From NCBI RefSeq assembly GCF_001428525.1, contig NZ_LMHW01000016.1:124001-188000 (forward strand): a DNA stretch of 64,000 nt. The letters run 5' to 3'. Origin of the DNA: Flavobacterium sp. Root186. GTDB taxonomy: Bacteria > Bacteroidota > Bacteroidia > Flavobacteriales > Flavobacteriaceae. The translations under genes and the position numbers were made by a program. Within the stretch, counting starts at the first letter, position 1. The number at the start of each line of letters is the position of its first letter. This document shows, piece by piece, positions 25,381 to 33,508 of the stretch. Under the pieces are notes generated by a model. The model ran no database searches, was not told the DNA's origin, and saw nothing but the letters and a program-made list of their open reading frames with translations.

Positions 25381-27822
25381 ATGGAAAGCAAAAAAAGTTA
25401 TACAGCACTTAAGGTTTTATTCAGCTATGTTGCATTACTTGCTTTGGTGGTTACTGTGGGGTGGTTTTTATATTCTGAAAATGTGGTTTACAATAAGCTC
25501 GAAGATAAAATTGCTCAGGAAAAAACCAAAATTCTCCGCGTAAGTAAATTGTTTTCGAATGTCTATAAAACAGAAAGTTTAGCGAGAAAAACAATTCAAA
25601 CCAATTCTGAAACTGATTTTAAAAGTTATCTTATTGAAACCGATTCTTTAAAAGCAAGAATCGACACTTTAAAACAAATCGTTACGACAGAATATCAGAA
25701 AGTTTTATTGGATAGTGTGACCTATTTGTTATCTGAAAAAACAGAAAATATCAGGCAATTAAAAACCATAAAAAACAAAGCCGAAGACGAAGTTTCTGTC
25801 AATAATGCTATTGACGAAATTACCAAAATGGAGTTTAATCTTCGAAAACTGGAGCTTCAGGATTTTACCAAAAACCCCAATGAACTTGGAAGTTACCAGC
25901 GAAATGTACTACAGAAATATGTGGATTATTTGAACCAAAATATTCCGGATGACAGCACAAACACGTTGAGTAAAAAAGCTTCGGATTCAATTTTGGCCAA
26001 TTCTAAAAAACTGCTTAGTAACGTAAAAGAAAAAGCAGAAAAGAAAAAAGAAACGCTGAATTTTGAGGAAAACAAATTACTGAAAAATGAAATTGCAATC
26101 TCAGAACAGCTTCGAAAAGTACTTCGAATTATCGAAAGAGAAATCATAATCAATTCGATAAAAAATAATTCCTTAAAAGAAAAATCACTTAAAAAAGTCA
26201 ATGAAATTGTAACCGCTTCGGCGATTATTGGTTTGATATTGACAATCTTTTTTTCTATTCTAATTGTGAGTGATTATTCAAAATCACAAGTTTACAAGAA
26301 ACAGCTTGAAATAGCGAATTTCAAAACCAAAAATTTATTAAAAAGCCGCGAGCAGTTAATCTCAACAGTAAGCCACGATCTAAAAACGCCTTTGAGCACA
26401 ATTGTAGGTTATTCTGAACTTTTAGGTAATTCTGATATTAATACGAAACAGTCGTATTTCATTAAAAACATTAAAAATTCATCTGAATATATCACGCAGC
26501 TTGTTCAGGATTTATTAGATTTTTCGAGAATTGAAGCAGGAAAAATTACTATTGAAAAAGTTCCGTTTTATCTTCCCGAAGTTATAGAAGATACCGCGAG
26601 AAATATCCAGACAGTTTACAAACAAAAAAACATTGATTTAATTATTAATGTTGATGAAAAACTTCAGACAAGAGTTGTTGGCGATCCGTTTCGACTGAAG
26701 CAGATTTTGACCAATATTATCGGGAACGCTTATAAATTTACAGAAGAAGGTCATATCAAAATCAGCTCGTATGTTACCGAAAATGAAAATTTCTTTATTA
26801 TTACGATAGAAGATACCGGAATTGGAATTGAAAAAGGAAATCAAAAATTAGTTTTTGAAGAGTTTGCTCAGGCCAATGAAAATATCGAAAAAAAATATGG
26901 CGGCACTGGTTTAGGGCTTTCAATCTGCCAAAAGATAATTTCGTTTATGGGCGGAAGAATAAGTTTGGAAAGTACGTTTGGAAAAGGAAGCACATTTGAG
27001 ATTAAAATTCCTTTAATTTTTGATCAAAGCGAAATCACAGTTGAAGAAATAAAAAGAAATATTGCACGAAATACGAAAAAACAAACTTTCGTTGTAATTG
27101 ATGATGATATCAATCTGCTGAATTTAACCAGCGGAGTTTTGCGACAGGAAGAACATCAGGTTCTATCTTTTAATAGTGCTGTAAAAGCGTTAGAAGCTAT
27201 CCGGAACACTAATTTTGATTTTGTGATTACTGATATTCAAATGCCGGAAATGGACGGTTTTATGTTTTTGAAAAATCTTCGAAATTCTGAAAAAGGTATT
27301 TATAAAAACCAGCCTGTAATTGCCTTAACCGGAAGAACAGATTTAGATCCTTCTGTTTATACTGAAGCAGGTTTTACGACCGTTGTAAATAAACCGTATT
27401 CTCCTAAAATATTGTTGGAAACAATTCAGCATATTCTGGATAATGATACACTCCCTAAAGTTGAAATAAATGAAGTTGAAGAAACCGTTTCTTCTCAATT
27501 GTATACTTTAGATACTTTAAAAGAATTTTTAGGCAACGACAAAAACGCTTTACACGAGGTATTGAAAGCTTTTATAATAAGCAGTAATGAAAATTTAGAA
27601 CTGCTCGAAAATGCTATTCATGAAAAAAATGTTCCTGAAATAAATTCAATAGCACATCGTATTGCACCAATGTTTAGGCAAATAGAAGCGCGCGATATTG
27701 GCATCCTGTTAAAAACGCTGGAACAAAATAATCTTGAAATTGCAGACTTGAAAGATATTTTTGAGGCTCTTAAAGCAAAAACAAACAAACTTTTTGCCCT
27801 TTTAGAACAAGAAATTGTTTAA
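25381..27822 (+). CDS. Hybrid histidine kinase with receiver and Hpt domains
   Basis: 813 residues from the ATG at 25381 (an in-frame ATG at 25315 would add 22 residues before the membrane span). Order: TM1 (about 11-31), a periplasmic coiled-coil sensor region (about 35-275), TM2 (about 278-297), HisKA with STVSHDLKTPL (His 332), HATPase with NIIGNAYKF, DTGIGIE and GGTGLGLS, a receiver (about 568-690, Asp 618 in TDIQMPEMDG), and an Hpt domain (AHRI, His 759). The full His-Asp-His relay implies an output receiver, most simply the activator encoded head-on at 27819, whose gene overlaps this one by 4 bases. Confidence 0.95.
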   Translation: MESKKSYTALKVLFSYVALLALVVTVGWFLYSENVVYNKLEDKIAQEKTKILRVSKLFSNVYKTESLARKTIQTNSETDFKSYLIETDSLKARIDTLKQIVTTEYQKVLLDSVTYLLSEKTENIRQLKTIKNKAEDEVSVNNAIDEITKMEFNLRKLELQDFTKNPNELGSYQRNVLQKYVDYLNQNIPDDSTNTLSKKASDSILANSKKLLSNVKEKAEKKKETLNFEENKLLKNEIAISEQLRKVLRIIEREIIINSIKNNSLKEKSLKKVNEIVTASAIIGLILTIFFSILIVSDYSKSQVYKKQLEIANFKTKNLLKSREQLISTVSHDLKTPLSTIVGYSELLGNSDINTKQSYFIKNIKNSSEYITQLVQDLLDFSRIEAGKITIEKVPFYLPEVIEDTARNIQTVYKQKNIDLIINVDEKLQTRVVGDPFRLKQILTNIIGNAYKFTEEGHIKISSYVTENENFFIITIEDTGIGIEKGNQKLVFEEFAQANENIEKKYGGTGLGLSICQKIISFMGGRISLESTFGKGSTFEIKIPLIFDQSEITVEEIKRNIARNTKKQTFVVIDDDINLLNLTSGVLRQEEHQVLSFNSAVKALEAIRNTNFDFVITDIQMPEMDGFMFLKNLRNSEKGIYKNQPVIALTGRTDLDPSVYTEAGFTTVVNKPYSPKILLETIQHILDNDTLPKVEINEVEETVSSQLYTLDTLKEFLGNDKNALHEVLKAFIISSNENLELLENAIHEKNVPEINSIAHRIAPMFRQIEARDIGILLKTLEQNNLEIADLKDIFEALKAKTNKLFALLEQEIV

Positions 27823-29171
27823 TCGATATTGTAGTGCTTTAATTTATTGTAAAGCGTTTTTCTGGTAATCTTAAGCAATTTAGCTGCTTCAGATTTATTA
27901 TTATGTGTTCTGTTCAACGCTTGAATAATAGCTTCTTTTTCATTATCTGATAGAGAAAAACTACCGCTAAAACCTGCTTGTTTCTGAGATTGGAAAAATT
28001 CAATTGGCAAAACATCGCTTTCTATAAAATCGCCTTGCGTTAAAAGTGTAGCACGTTTTACGCAGTTTTGTAATTCACGCAAATTTCCCGGCCAACTGTA
28101 ATTTTGAAAAATTGAAACAACTTCTGGCGAAAACCCAATGATATCTTTATTTAATTGCTGATTGGCTTTTTCAAGAAAATAATCCGCAAAAACCATTAAA
28201 TCTTCATCTCGGTCTTTTAATGACGGAGACTGAATAGAGAATTCGTTGATTCTATGGTATAAATCTTCTCTAAAATCGCCGTTTTTTACTGCCTCACGTA
28301 AATCTTCGTTTGTAGCGGTAATAATGCGGATATCGACGTTTATTTCTTTATTGCTTCCAACGGGTTTAATTTTTCTTTCCTGGAGTGCACGCAATAACTG
28401 AATTTGATTTTCATATGAAAGATTTCCTATTTCATCCAGAAAAAGAGTTCCGCCGTTTGCTGCTTCAAAATATCCCATTTTGTCGCTGATTGCTCCGGTG
28501 AAAGATCCTTTTAAATGCCCGAAAAATTCGCTTGCTGCCAATTCTTTTGGAATCGCCCCGCAATCGACGGCAATAAAATTGTTATTTTTTCTATGACTTT
28601 GCTGGTGAATACTTTTGGCAATAATTTCTTTTCCTGTTCCGCTTTCGCCGATGATTAAAACCGACATATCTGTTGGACTTACCAATTGAATATGATCTAA
28701 AAGTTTTTTTGAAGCGACAGAAATTCCCCGAACAAATTCATTTTCTGCAGAAACCGGTTTCTTTACCGATTTTTTTTGTTTAACCGGAGTTTCATTTTCT
28801 TCTTCAGCTTCTGGAGTCTGCAATGCATTTGTAATTACCAATAAAACCTCATCTGGATTGAAAGGTTTTGAAATATAATCGGCTGCACCATTTTTAATTG
28901 CTTTTACAGCAGTATTAACATCAGAATATCCCGTCATTAAGATTACCGGAATTTCAGGATGTGAATTCTTAATTTCAGACATAAGCACAATTCCATCAGA
29001 ATCAGGCAGACGAAGATCTGTCAAAATCAAATCGAAAGATTCATTTTTGATTGCCGATCTCGCTTCTGAAGCAGAAAAAGCGATACTTACTTCGTATTGG
29101 TTTTTTACTAGAAATTTTTCTAATAATTTACAAAACGAAATATCATCTTCTATTACTAATATCTTTGACAT
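27819..29171 (-). CDS. Sigma-54-dependent response regulator (NtrC family)
   Basis: 450 residues: a receiver domain (about 1-120, phospho-acceptor Asp 52 in TDLRLPDSDG), an AAA+ domain with Walker A GESGTGKE (175-182), the sigma-54 contact loop GSFTGA (222-227) and Walker B GGTLFLDEIG, then a Fis-type helix-turn-helix at the end (NNKSEAAKLLKITRKTLYNKL). It activates RpoN-dependent promoters after phosphorylation. The likely donor is the hybrid kinase converging on it. Five PepSY-like genes lie upstream on the same strand, separated by a terminator. Confidence 0.96.
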   Translation of the reverse strand: MSKILVIEDDISFCKLLEKFLVKNQYEVSIAFSASEARSAIKNESFDLILTDLRLPDSDGIVLMSEIKNSHPEIPVILMTGYSDVNTAVKAIKNGAADYISKPFNPDEVLLVITNALQTPEAEEENETPVKQKKSVKKPVSAENEFVRGISVASKKLLDHIQLVSPTDMSVLIIGESGTGKEIIAKSIHQQSHRKNNNFIAVDCGAIPKELAASEFFGHLKGSFTGAISDKMGYFEAANGGTLFLDEIGNLSYENQIQLLRALQERKIKPVGSNKEINVDIRIITATNEDLREAVKNGDFREDLYHRINEFSIQSPSLKDRDEDLMVFADYFLEKANQQLNKDIIGFSPEVVSIFQNYSWPGNLRELQNCVKRATLLTQGDFIESDVLPIEFFQSQKQAGFSGSFSLSDNEKEAIIQALNRTHNNKSEAAKLLKITRKTLYNKLKHYNID

Positions 29172-29240
29172 TTGACTGGAGGGACTTTTTTGCTAAAATA
29201 ATACTATTAAAGTTATAATTTCTTAAAATTATGCGAAAAA

Positions 29241-29269
29241 AAAAGAGATTGCACAATGCAATCTCTTTT
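29241..29269 (-). terminator. Terminator between the PepSY-like array and the regulator gene
   Basis: AAAAGAGATTGCA and TGCAATCTCTTTT pair perfectly around CAA. The A tract on its left gives the T run for minus-strand transcripts. It should separate the five-gene array from the sigma-54 activator gene. Confidence 0.85.
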
Positions 29270-29300
29270 TCACCAAAAACATAAATCTAATTTCACCTAA

Positions 29301-29597
29301 TTATATTTTCAACCAGTTGCCATTGACATCTGAATACACAGTAGCCTTTTGGTCACCAACCGATATTTCTAATTTGTATTCTTTTTTATCATTAACATAA
29401 GCTTTTTCCAGTTTTGCATTTGGATAAGCTGTTTGCAGAGCAGTCTTTACAGCTGCCGGAACAACATCTGTGCTAATTTCAGTATATTCTGTCTGAACAG
29501 AAACTGTTGTTTTTACTTTATTTGGAGTTATCTCCGCTATGGCGGGAATTGATAAGCATCCTAAAAGAATAGCTGCTGAGATGGCTAACTTTTTCAT
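29301..29597 (-). CDS. Exported PepSY-like protein, paralogue 5
   Basis: 98 residues: a signal peptide ending near IPAIAEI, then one small PepSY-like domain (VPAAVKTALQTAYPNAKLEKAYVNDKKEYKLEISVGDQKATVYSDVNGNW). It is the last and most divergent of five tandem paralogues. The pattern hydrophobic-PxA-hydrophobic-x20-YPxA-x-KAY-x7-YKLEI is shared by all. It is presumably periplasmic. PepSY-like domains are thought to bind or restrain partner proteins, but the role here is unknown. Confidence 0.85.
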   Translation of the reverse strand: MKKLAISAAILLGCLSIPAIAEITPNKVKTTVSVQTEYTEISTDVVPAAVKTALQTAYPNAKLEKAYVNDKKEYKLEISVGDQKATVYSDVNGNWLKI

Positions 29598-29613
29598 ATT
29601 GCTCTGTGTTTAA

Positions 29614-29910
29614 TTATTTTTTAATGATATTTCCTAAAGCATCTGTAAAAAAAGTATATTTCTTACCTTCTTTTGAAATTTCAAGTTTGTACTCGTCCTT
29701 AGCATTTTTCCATGCTTTTTCCAGTTTAGAACCTACAAACGATTTTTCAATTGTAGATTTTACAGCTGCCGGTACGGCATCTGGAGCAACTTCAGTATAT
29801 TCATCCTGAATATTTACTGATTTCACTACTGAATTTGATTCTGATGGAGTTGCTGCCTGAAGAGACAAACCTCCTAAAATAATCGCTGCTGATAAGATTA
29901 ACTTTTTCAT
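29614..29910 (-). CDS. Exported PepSY-like protein, paralogue 4
   Basis: 98 residues with a signal peptide (MKKLILSAAIILGGLSLQA) and the same domain (VPAAVKSTIEKSFVGSKLEKAWKNAKDEYKLEISKEGKKYTFFTDALGNIIKK). It differs from its neighbours in having SFVGSKLEKAW where the others have YPxAxxxKAY. The gap to the next gene is 16 bases, so it is cotranscribed. Confidence 0.85.
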   Translation of the reverse strand: MKKLILSAAIILGGLSLQAATPSESNSVVKSVNIQDEYTEVAPDAVPAAVKSTIEKSFVGSKLEKAWKNAKDEYKLEISKEGKKYTFFTDALGNIIKK

Positions 29911-29929
29911 AATGCTTTAAGATTTAGAG

Positions 29930-30220
29930 TTATTTTTTAAGAATAGTTCCTGCGGCATCAGTATAAACGATTGATTTTTCGCCTCTTACTGTAACCTCAA
30001 TTTTATACTCTTTTTTTGAATTAACATAAGCTTTGTCTAGTTTTACACCTGGATAAGCTTCATCAAGAGATTTTTTAATCGCAGCTGGAACAGCGTCGAC
30101 TTCTTTATAATCATCTTGATAGTTTATTGTATTTACTGTTGTGGTGGTTAAAACAGTATTTTCTGCTTGCATTGACAGTCCTCCTAAAAGAATTGCTGCC
30201 GATAATATTAGCTTTTTCAT
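29930..30220 (-). CDS. Exported PepSY-like protein, paralogue 3
   Basis: 96 residues: signal peptide MKKLILSAAILLGGLSMQA, then VPAAIKKSLDEAYPGVKLDKAYVNSKKEYKIEVTVRGEKSIVYTDAAGTILKK. The signal is nearly the same as that of paralogue 4, while the mature part is closer to paralogues 1 and 2. It lies 19 bases before paralogue 4. Confidence 0.85.
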   Translation of the reverse strand: MKKLILSAAILLGGLSMQAENTVLTTTTVNTINYQDDYKEVDAVPAAIKKSLDEAYPGVKLDKAYVNSKKEYKIEVTVRGEKSIVYTDAAGTILKK

Positions 30221-30246
30221 AATAATAGTTTTTTAGGGTTAGTTTT

Positions 30247-30543
30247 TTATTTTTTTACCCAAGATCCATCGGCATTAGCATAAAGAGAACCTACTTTGTC
30301 CCCAACTGTTACTTCTAATTTGTATTGAGAAGCACTGTTTTTATATGCTTTATTAAGAACTGCGTCCGGATATGCTTTTTTAAGCGCATCTGTTACCGCT
30401 GCCGGTACTTCTGTTAATTTAACTTCAGTGTAATCATCTTGAAATGATACTGCTTCTACGATAGTATTTGTAATTGGCGAAGTTGAAGCAAATGATGTTA
30501 AACCTCCCAAAACGATTGCGGCTGATAAAAATAAATTTTTCAT
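30247..30543 (-). CDS. Exported PepSY-like protein, paralogue 2
   Basis: 98 residues. The first 26 residues are identical to paralogue 1 (MKNLFLSAAIVLGGLTSFA onward), and the ends (VGDKVG-LxANADG-W-KK) match, so these two are the youngest duplicates of the set. The domain is VPAAVTDALKKAYPDAVLNKAYKN followed by YKLEVTVGDKVG. Confidence 0.85.
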   Translation of the reverse strand: MKNLFLSAAIVLGGLTSFASTSPITNTIVEAVSFQDDYTEVKLTEVPAAVTDALKKAYPDAVLNKAYKNSASQYKLEVTVGDKVGSLYANADGSWVKK

Positions 30544-30612
30544 GATAATTATTTTTTAATATTCGTAATTTAATCTTAGTATTTTTAATTTGGATTTTCA
30601 CGGTACAGAGGA

Positions 30613-30909
30613 TTATTTTTTAATCCAGGTTCCGTCAGCATTAGCAAAAAGATTTCCTACTTTATCGCCCACTGTTACATCCAATTTATATTCTGACTTT
30701 TCATTTTTGTAAGCTTTAGTAATTACTGCGTCAGGATAAGCTTTTTTCAAAGCTTCAGTAATTGGAGCTGGTAATTCTTCTAATTTAATTTCAACGTAAT
30801 CATCTGAAACCGAAATTACTTTTACAATAGAATTTGTTATTGGAGAAGTCGAAGCAAATGATGTTAAACCTCCTAAAACAATCGCGGCTGATAAAAATAA
30901 ATTTTTCAT
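30613..30909 (-). CDS. Exported PepSY-like protein, paralogue 1
   Basis: 98 residues, the first gene of the array: signal peptide MKNLFLSAAIVLGGLTSFA and the domain LPAPITEALKKAYPDAVITKAYKN, then YKLDVTVGDKVGNLFANADGTWIKK. A 200-base upstream region carries a palindrome array (31058-31113) that looks like an activator site. A TTGGCA -24-like element exists near 31035 on the minus strand, but its -12 partner is poor. Confidence 0.85.
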   Translation of the reverse strand: MKNLFLSAAIVLGGLTSFASTSPITNSIVKVISVSDDYVEIKLEELPAPITEALKKAYPDAVITKAYKNEKSEYKLDVTVGDKVGNLFANADGTWIKK

Positions 30910-31057
30910 AATGTGTATATTTTAATAGTTAATAGTTTGTTTTACACTTTAGATAAAGAAACAATTATGCCGAAAAGGAAAAATTCTACTCAAATACCTA
31001 TAAAAGCCCGTCATTAAAGGGATTACTTAAAATATGCCAAAAATTGAAATAGTATAA

Positions 31058-31113
31058 AAGTGTGTACTTTGCAGTATAAGTGTGTAAAAAGTATACACTT
31101 ATTGTGTATACTT
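31058..31113 (-). promoter_or_regulatory. Palindromic activator-site array upstream of the PepSY-like genes
   Basis: A perfect dyad AAGTATACAC-TTATT-GTGTATACTT (31089-31113) lies about 180 bases before the first PepSY-like start. Next to it are a GTGTGTACTT half-site (31060-31069, one mismatch) and AAGTGTGTA (31078-31086), which forms an overlapping imperfect dyad with ACACTT at 31095-31100. Dimeric sites at this distance are typical of NtrC-type enhancers. The link to the regulator at 27819 is inference. Confidence 0.6.
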
Positions 31114-31140
31114 AGCTATTTTAAACAAGAAGTTATTTAT

Positions 31141-31440
31141 TTCATAGGAATGTGTCATTGGTAGAATTTAATTTTGTTTCGATAGGTATACGTTCCTACG
31201 GAACGTTTGGTTATCGAATAATAAATTCCGTGTTAATTCCATAATAATGGGTCTCCTTACAGAACACAATGCAAATACATTACTATTTTTTTCTACCGAT
31301 CAAATTTTCCTACGGAATAACAAATACTATCCTTTTGGTTTAAACTGGACTGAAGTCCAGCCCTACAATATAATATGTTCCTTCGGAACTTTGAAAGAGC
31401 CTTCGGCTTATATTGTAGGCCGGATTTTAATCCGGTTTAA
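31141..31440. repeat. Composite palindromic intergenic repeat, copy 2
   Basis: This stretch carries CGTTCCTACGGAACG, CTACCGATC, CTGGACTGAAGTCCAG (about 31345), GTTCCTTCGGAAC (about 31378), GAGCCTTCGGCTT (about 31398) and CCGGATTTTAATCCGG (about 31420). From 31341 on it is an inverted copy of 1950-2053, including the spacer words CTACAATATA and TTTGAAAGA. No gene was found between 30910 and 31542. Confidence 0.8.
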
Positions 31441-31458
31441 TGTATTAGGTATAAAAAC

Positions 31459-31492
31459 AAAACCCGACAACTTTTAAAAGTTGTCGGGTTTT
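31459..31492. terminator. Hairpin terminator in the repeat island
   Basis: AAACCCGACAACTT and AAGTTGTCGGGTTT pair around TTAA, with A and T runs on either side. It has the same ACCCGACA core as the hairpin at 2174-2216, and each ends a composite repeat island. Confidence 0.7.
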
Positions 31493-31501
31493 CTATAATT
31501 A

Positions 31502-31533
31502 TAAAAAAAAGCTGTCGATTTTTCGACAGCTTT
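31502..31533 (-). terminator. Terminator of the fabH-accB-accC operon
   Basis: AAAGCTGTCGA and TCGACAGCTTT pair around a TTT loop. On the minus strand it is followed by a run of eight T. It lies 10 bases after the accC stop. Confidence 0.85.
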
Positions 31534-31542
31534 ACTTATTTA

Positions 31543-32892
31543 TTATTCTTCAATAGGTTTCATTTTGAAAGTATCCATAAATGCAGTTGTATAATCTCCT
31601 GCAATATATTTTGGATCATCCATTAATTGTCTATGGAAAGGTATTGTAGTTTTTACACCTTCGATTACAAATTCGTCAAGAGCTCTGCGCATTTTGCTGA
31701 TGGCTTCTTCACGAGACTGCGCTGTTGTAATTAACTTGGCAATCATTGAATCGTAATTTGGCGGAATGCTGTATCCTGAGTAAACGTGAGTATCTAAACG
31801 AACTCCGTGTCCTCCAGGCATATGAAGCGTAGTAATTTTTCCTGGTGAAGGGCGAAAATCATTATAAGGATCTTCAGCATTAATACGACATTCGATAGCG
31901 TGTAATTCTGGTAAATAATTTTTTCCTGAAATTGGAATTCCGGCAGCAACCATAATTTGCTCACGAATTAAATCGTAATCAATTACCTGTTCAGTAATTG
32001 GGTGCTCAACCTGAATACGGGTATTCATTTCCATGAAATAGAAATTTCTGTGTTTGTCCACAAGAAATTCTACCGTTCCAGCTCCTTCGTATTTAATGAA
32101 TTCAGCAGCTTTTACAGCAGCTTCTCCCATTCTTGTACGCAAGTCATCTGTCATGAAAGGCGAAGGTGTTTCTTCAGTAAGTTTTTGGTGACGACGCTGA
32201 ACAGAGCAATCTCTTTCAGAAAGGTGACACGCTTTTCCATAAGAATCTCCAACAACCTGAATTTCGATATGACGTGGTTCTTCAATAAGTTTCTCCATGT
32301 ACATTCCGTCATTTCCAAAAGCGGCAGCAGCTTCCTGACGTGCACTTTCCCAAGCTTTTAAAAGCTCATCTTCTTTCCAGATTGCACGCATTCCTTTTCC
32401 ACCACCACCTGCAGTAGCTTTCATCATAACCGGATAACCGATTTCTGCTGCTGTTTTTTGTGCATGTTCGTAAGAATCAAGTAATCCGTCTGAACCTGGT
32501 ACACAAGGTACTCCTGCAGCTTTCATTGTAGCTTTTGCAGAAGCTTTATCTCCCATTCTGTCGATCATTTCAGGAGCCGCACCAATAAATTTGATTCCGT
32601 GCTCTTGACAAATTTTTGAGAATTTAGCATTCTCTGAAAGGAAACCGTATCCCGGGTGTATTGCATCTGCATTTGTAATTTCTGCAGCAGCAATAATATT
32701 TGACATTTTTAAATACGATAAGTTACTTGGAGGAGGCCCAATACAAACCGCTTCGTCAGCAAATTTAACATGCAAACTTTCTGCATCGGCTGTAGAATAA
32801 ACTGCTACAGTTTTAATTCCCATTTCCTTGCACGTACGAATTACACGAAGTGCAATTTCTCCTCTATTCGCAATTAATATTTTTTTAAACAT
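31543..32892 (-). CDS. accC: Acetyl-CoA carboxylase, biotin carboxylase subunit
   Basis: Carboxylates the biotin of BCCP with ATP and bicarbonate, the first step of fatty-acid synthesis. The 449-residue product has the usual marks: ILIANRGEIALRVIRTC at the start, the glycine-rich ATP loop GGGGKGMR (about 163-170), CSVQRRHQKL, and EMNTRIQVEHPITE (about 287-300). The length is normal. It lies downstream of accB and fabH on the same strand, with heptamers between accB and accC. Confidence 0.97.
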   Translation of the reverse strand: MFKKILIANRGEIALRVIRTCKEMGIKTVAVYSTADAESLHVKFADEAVCIGPPPSNLSYLKMSNIIAAAEITNADAIHPGYGFLSENAKFSKICQEHGIKFIGAAPEMIDRMGDKASAKATMKAAGVPCVPGSDGLLDSYEHAQKTAAEIGYPVMMKATAGGGGKGMRAIWKEDELLKAWESARQEAAAAFGNDGMYMEKLIEEPRHIEIQVVGDSYGKACHLSERDCSVQRRHQKLTEETPSPFMTDDLRTRMGEAAVKAAEFIKYEGAGTVEFLVDKHRNFYFMEMNTRIQVEHPITEQVIDYDLIREQIMVAAGIPISGKNYLPELHAIECRINAEDPYNDFRPSPGKITTLHMPGGHGVRLDTHVYSGYSIPPNYDSMIAKLITTAQSREEAISKMRRALDEFVIEGVKTTIPFHRQLMDDPKYIAGDYTTAFMDTFKMKPIEE

Positions 32893-32963
32893 CTTATTTT
32901 AATTAGATAATTAGACAATTTGATAATTAGATAATTTTAGATGATTAACAAAATTTTGCATCA

Positions 32964-32993
32964 TTCTAAAATCTAAAATCTAAAATCTAAATT
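32964..32993. repeat. AATCTAA heptamer array between accB and accC
   Basis: About four tandem copies of AAATCTA/AATCTAA precede the accB stop. Looser ATAATTAGA units fill 32900-32940. It belongs to the heptamer class also seen at 238-375 and 13707-13740. It lies inside an operon, so it does not simply mark transcript ends. Confidence 0.75.
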
Positions 32994-32996
32994 TAT

Positions 32997-33485
32997 TTAT
33001 GATGGATCCACTAAGAATAAAGGTTGATCAAATTCAACTGGAGACATATCGTCAACAAGAATTTTTACAATTTTACCTGAAATTTCTGATTCGATTTCGT
33101 TGAATAATTTCATTGCTTCAATTACACAAAGAACATCACCTTTTGCAATAGTACTTCCCACTTCTGTGAAAACTGGCTTATCTGGAGATGGTTTTCTATA
33201 GAATGTTCCAATGATTGGAGATTTTATAGTAACATATTTAGAATCTGCAGCAGCAGGAGCTTGTGTTTCAGCAGCAGTATTTACAACTATTGGAGCTGTA
33301 ACTTGCGGTGCAGCTTGCGGCAATGCAGCCTGAGCTGGTAATTGCTGTACATAAGTAGTCTCTGTAACGTTCCCTTCTAAAGTTGTTCTAATAGTGATTT
33401 TTACATCATCCATTTCTAACTTTACTTCCGCAACTCCCGAATTTGCTACAAATTTGATTAGGTTTTGAATTTCTTTTAAATCCAT
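32997..33485 (-). CDS. accB: Biotin carboxyl carrier protein of acetyl-CoA carboxylase
   Basis: 162 residues. The N-terminal helix pair (MDLKEIQNLIKFVANSGVAEVKLEM), an Ala/Pro/Gln-rich linker (about 45-85) and the biotinyl domain with CVIEAMKLFNEIESE are all present. The Lys of AMKL carries biotin. The domain closes with VEFDQPLFLVDP. It is the normal partner of accC in this operon. Confidence 0.97.
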   Translation of the reverse strand: MDLKEIQNLIKFVANSGVAEVKLEMDDVKITIRTTLEGNVTETTYVQQLPAQAALPQAAPQVTAPIVVNTAAETQAPAAADSKYVTIKSPIIGTFYRKPSPDKPVFTEVGSTIAKGDVLCVIEAMKLFNEIESEISGKIVKILVDDMSPVEFDQPLFLVDPS

Positions 33486-33508
33486 AATGATTCGTTTTTA
33501 GTTTTAAT

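Noticed and set aside
31020..31040. Sigma-54 promoter for the PepSY-like array
   Set aside because: TTGGCA is present, but the -12 dinucleotide is GT rather than GC, so it is kept only as a note.
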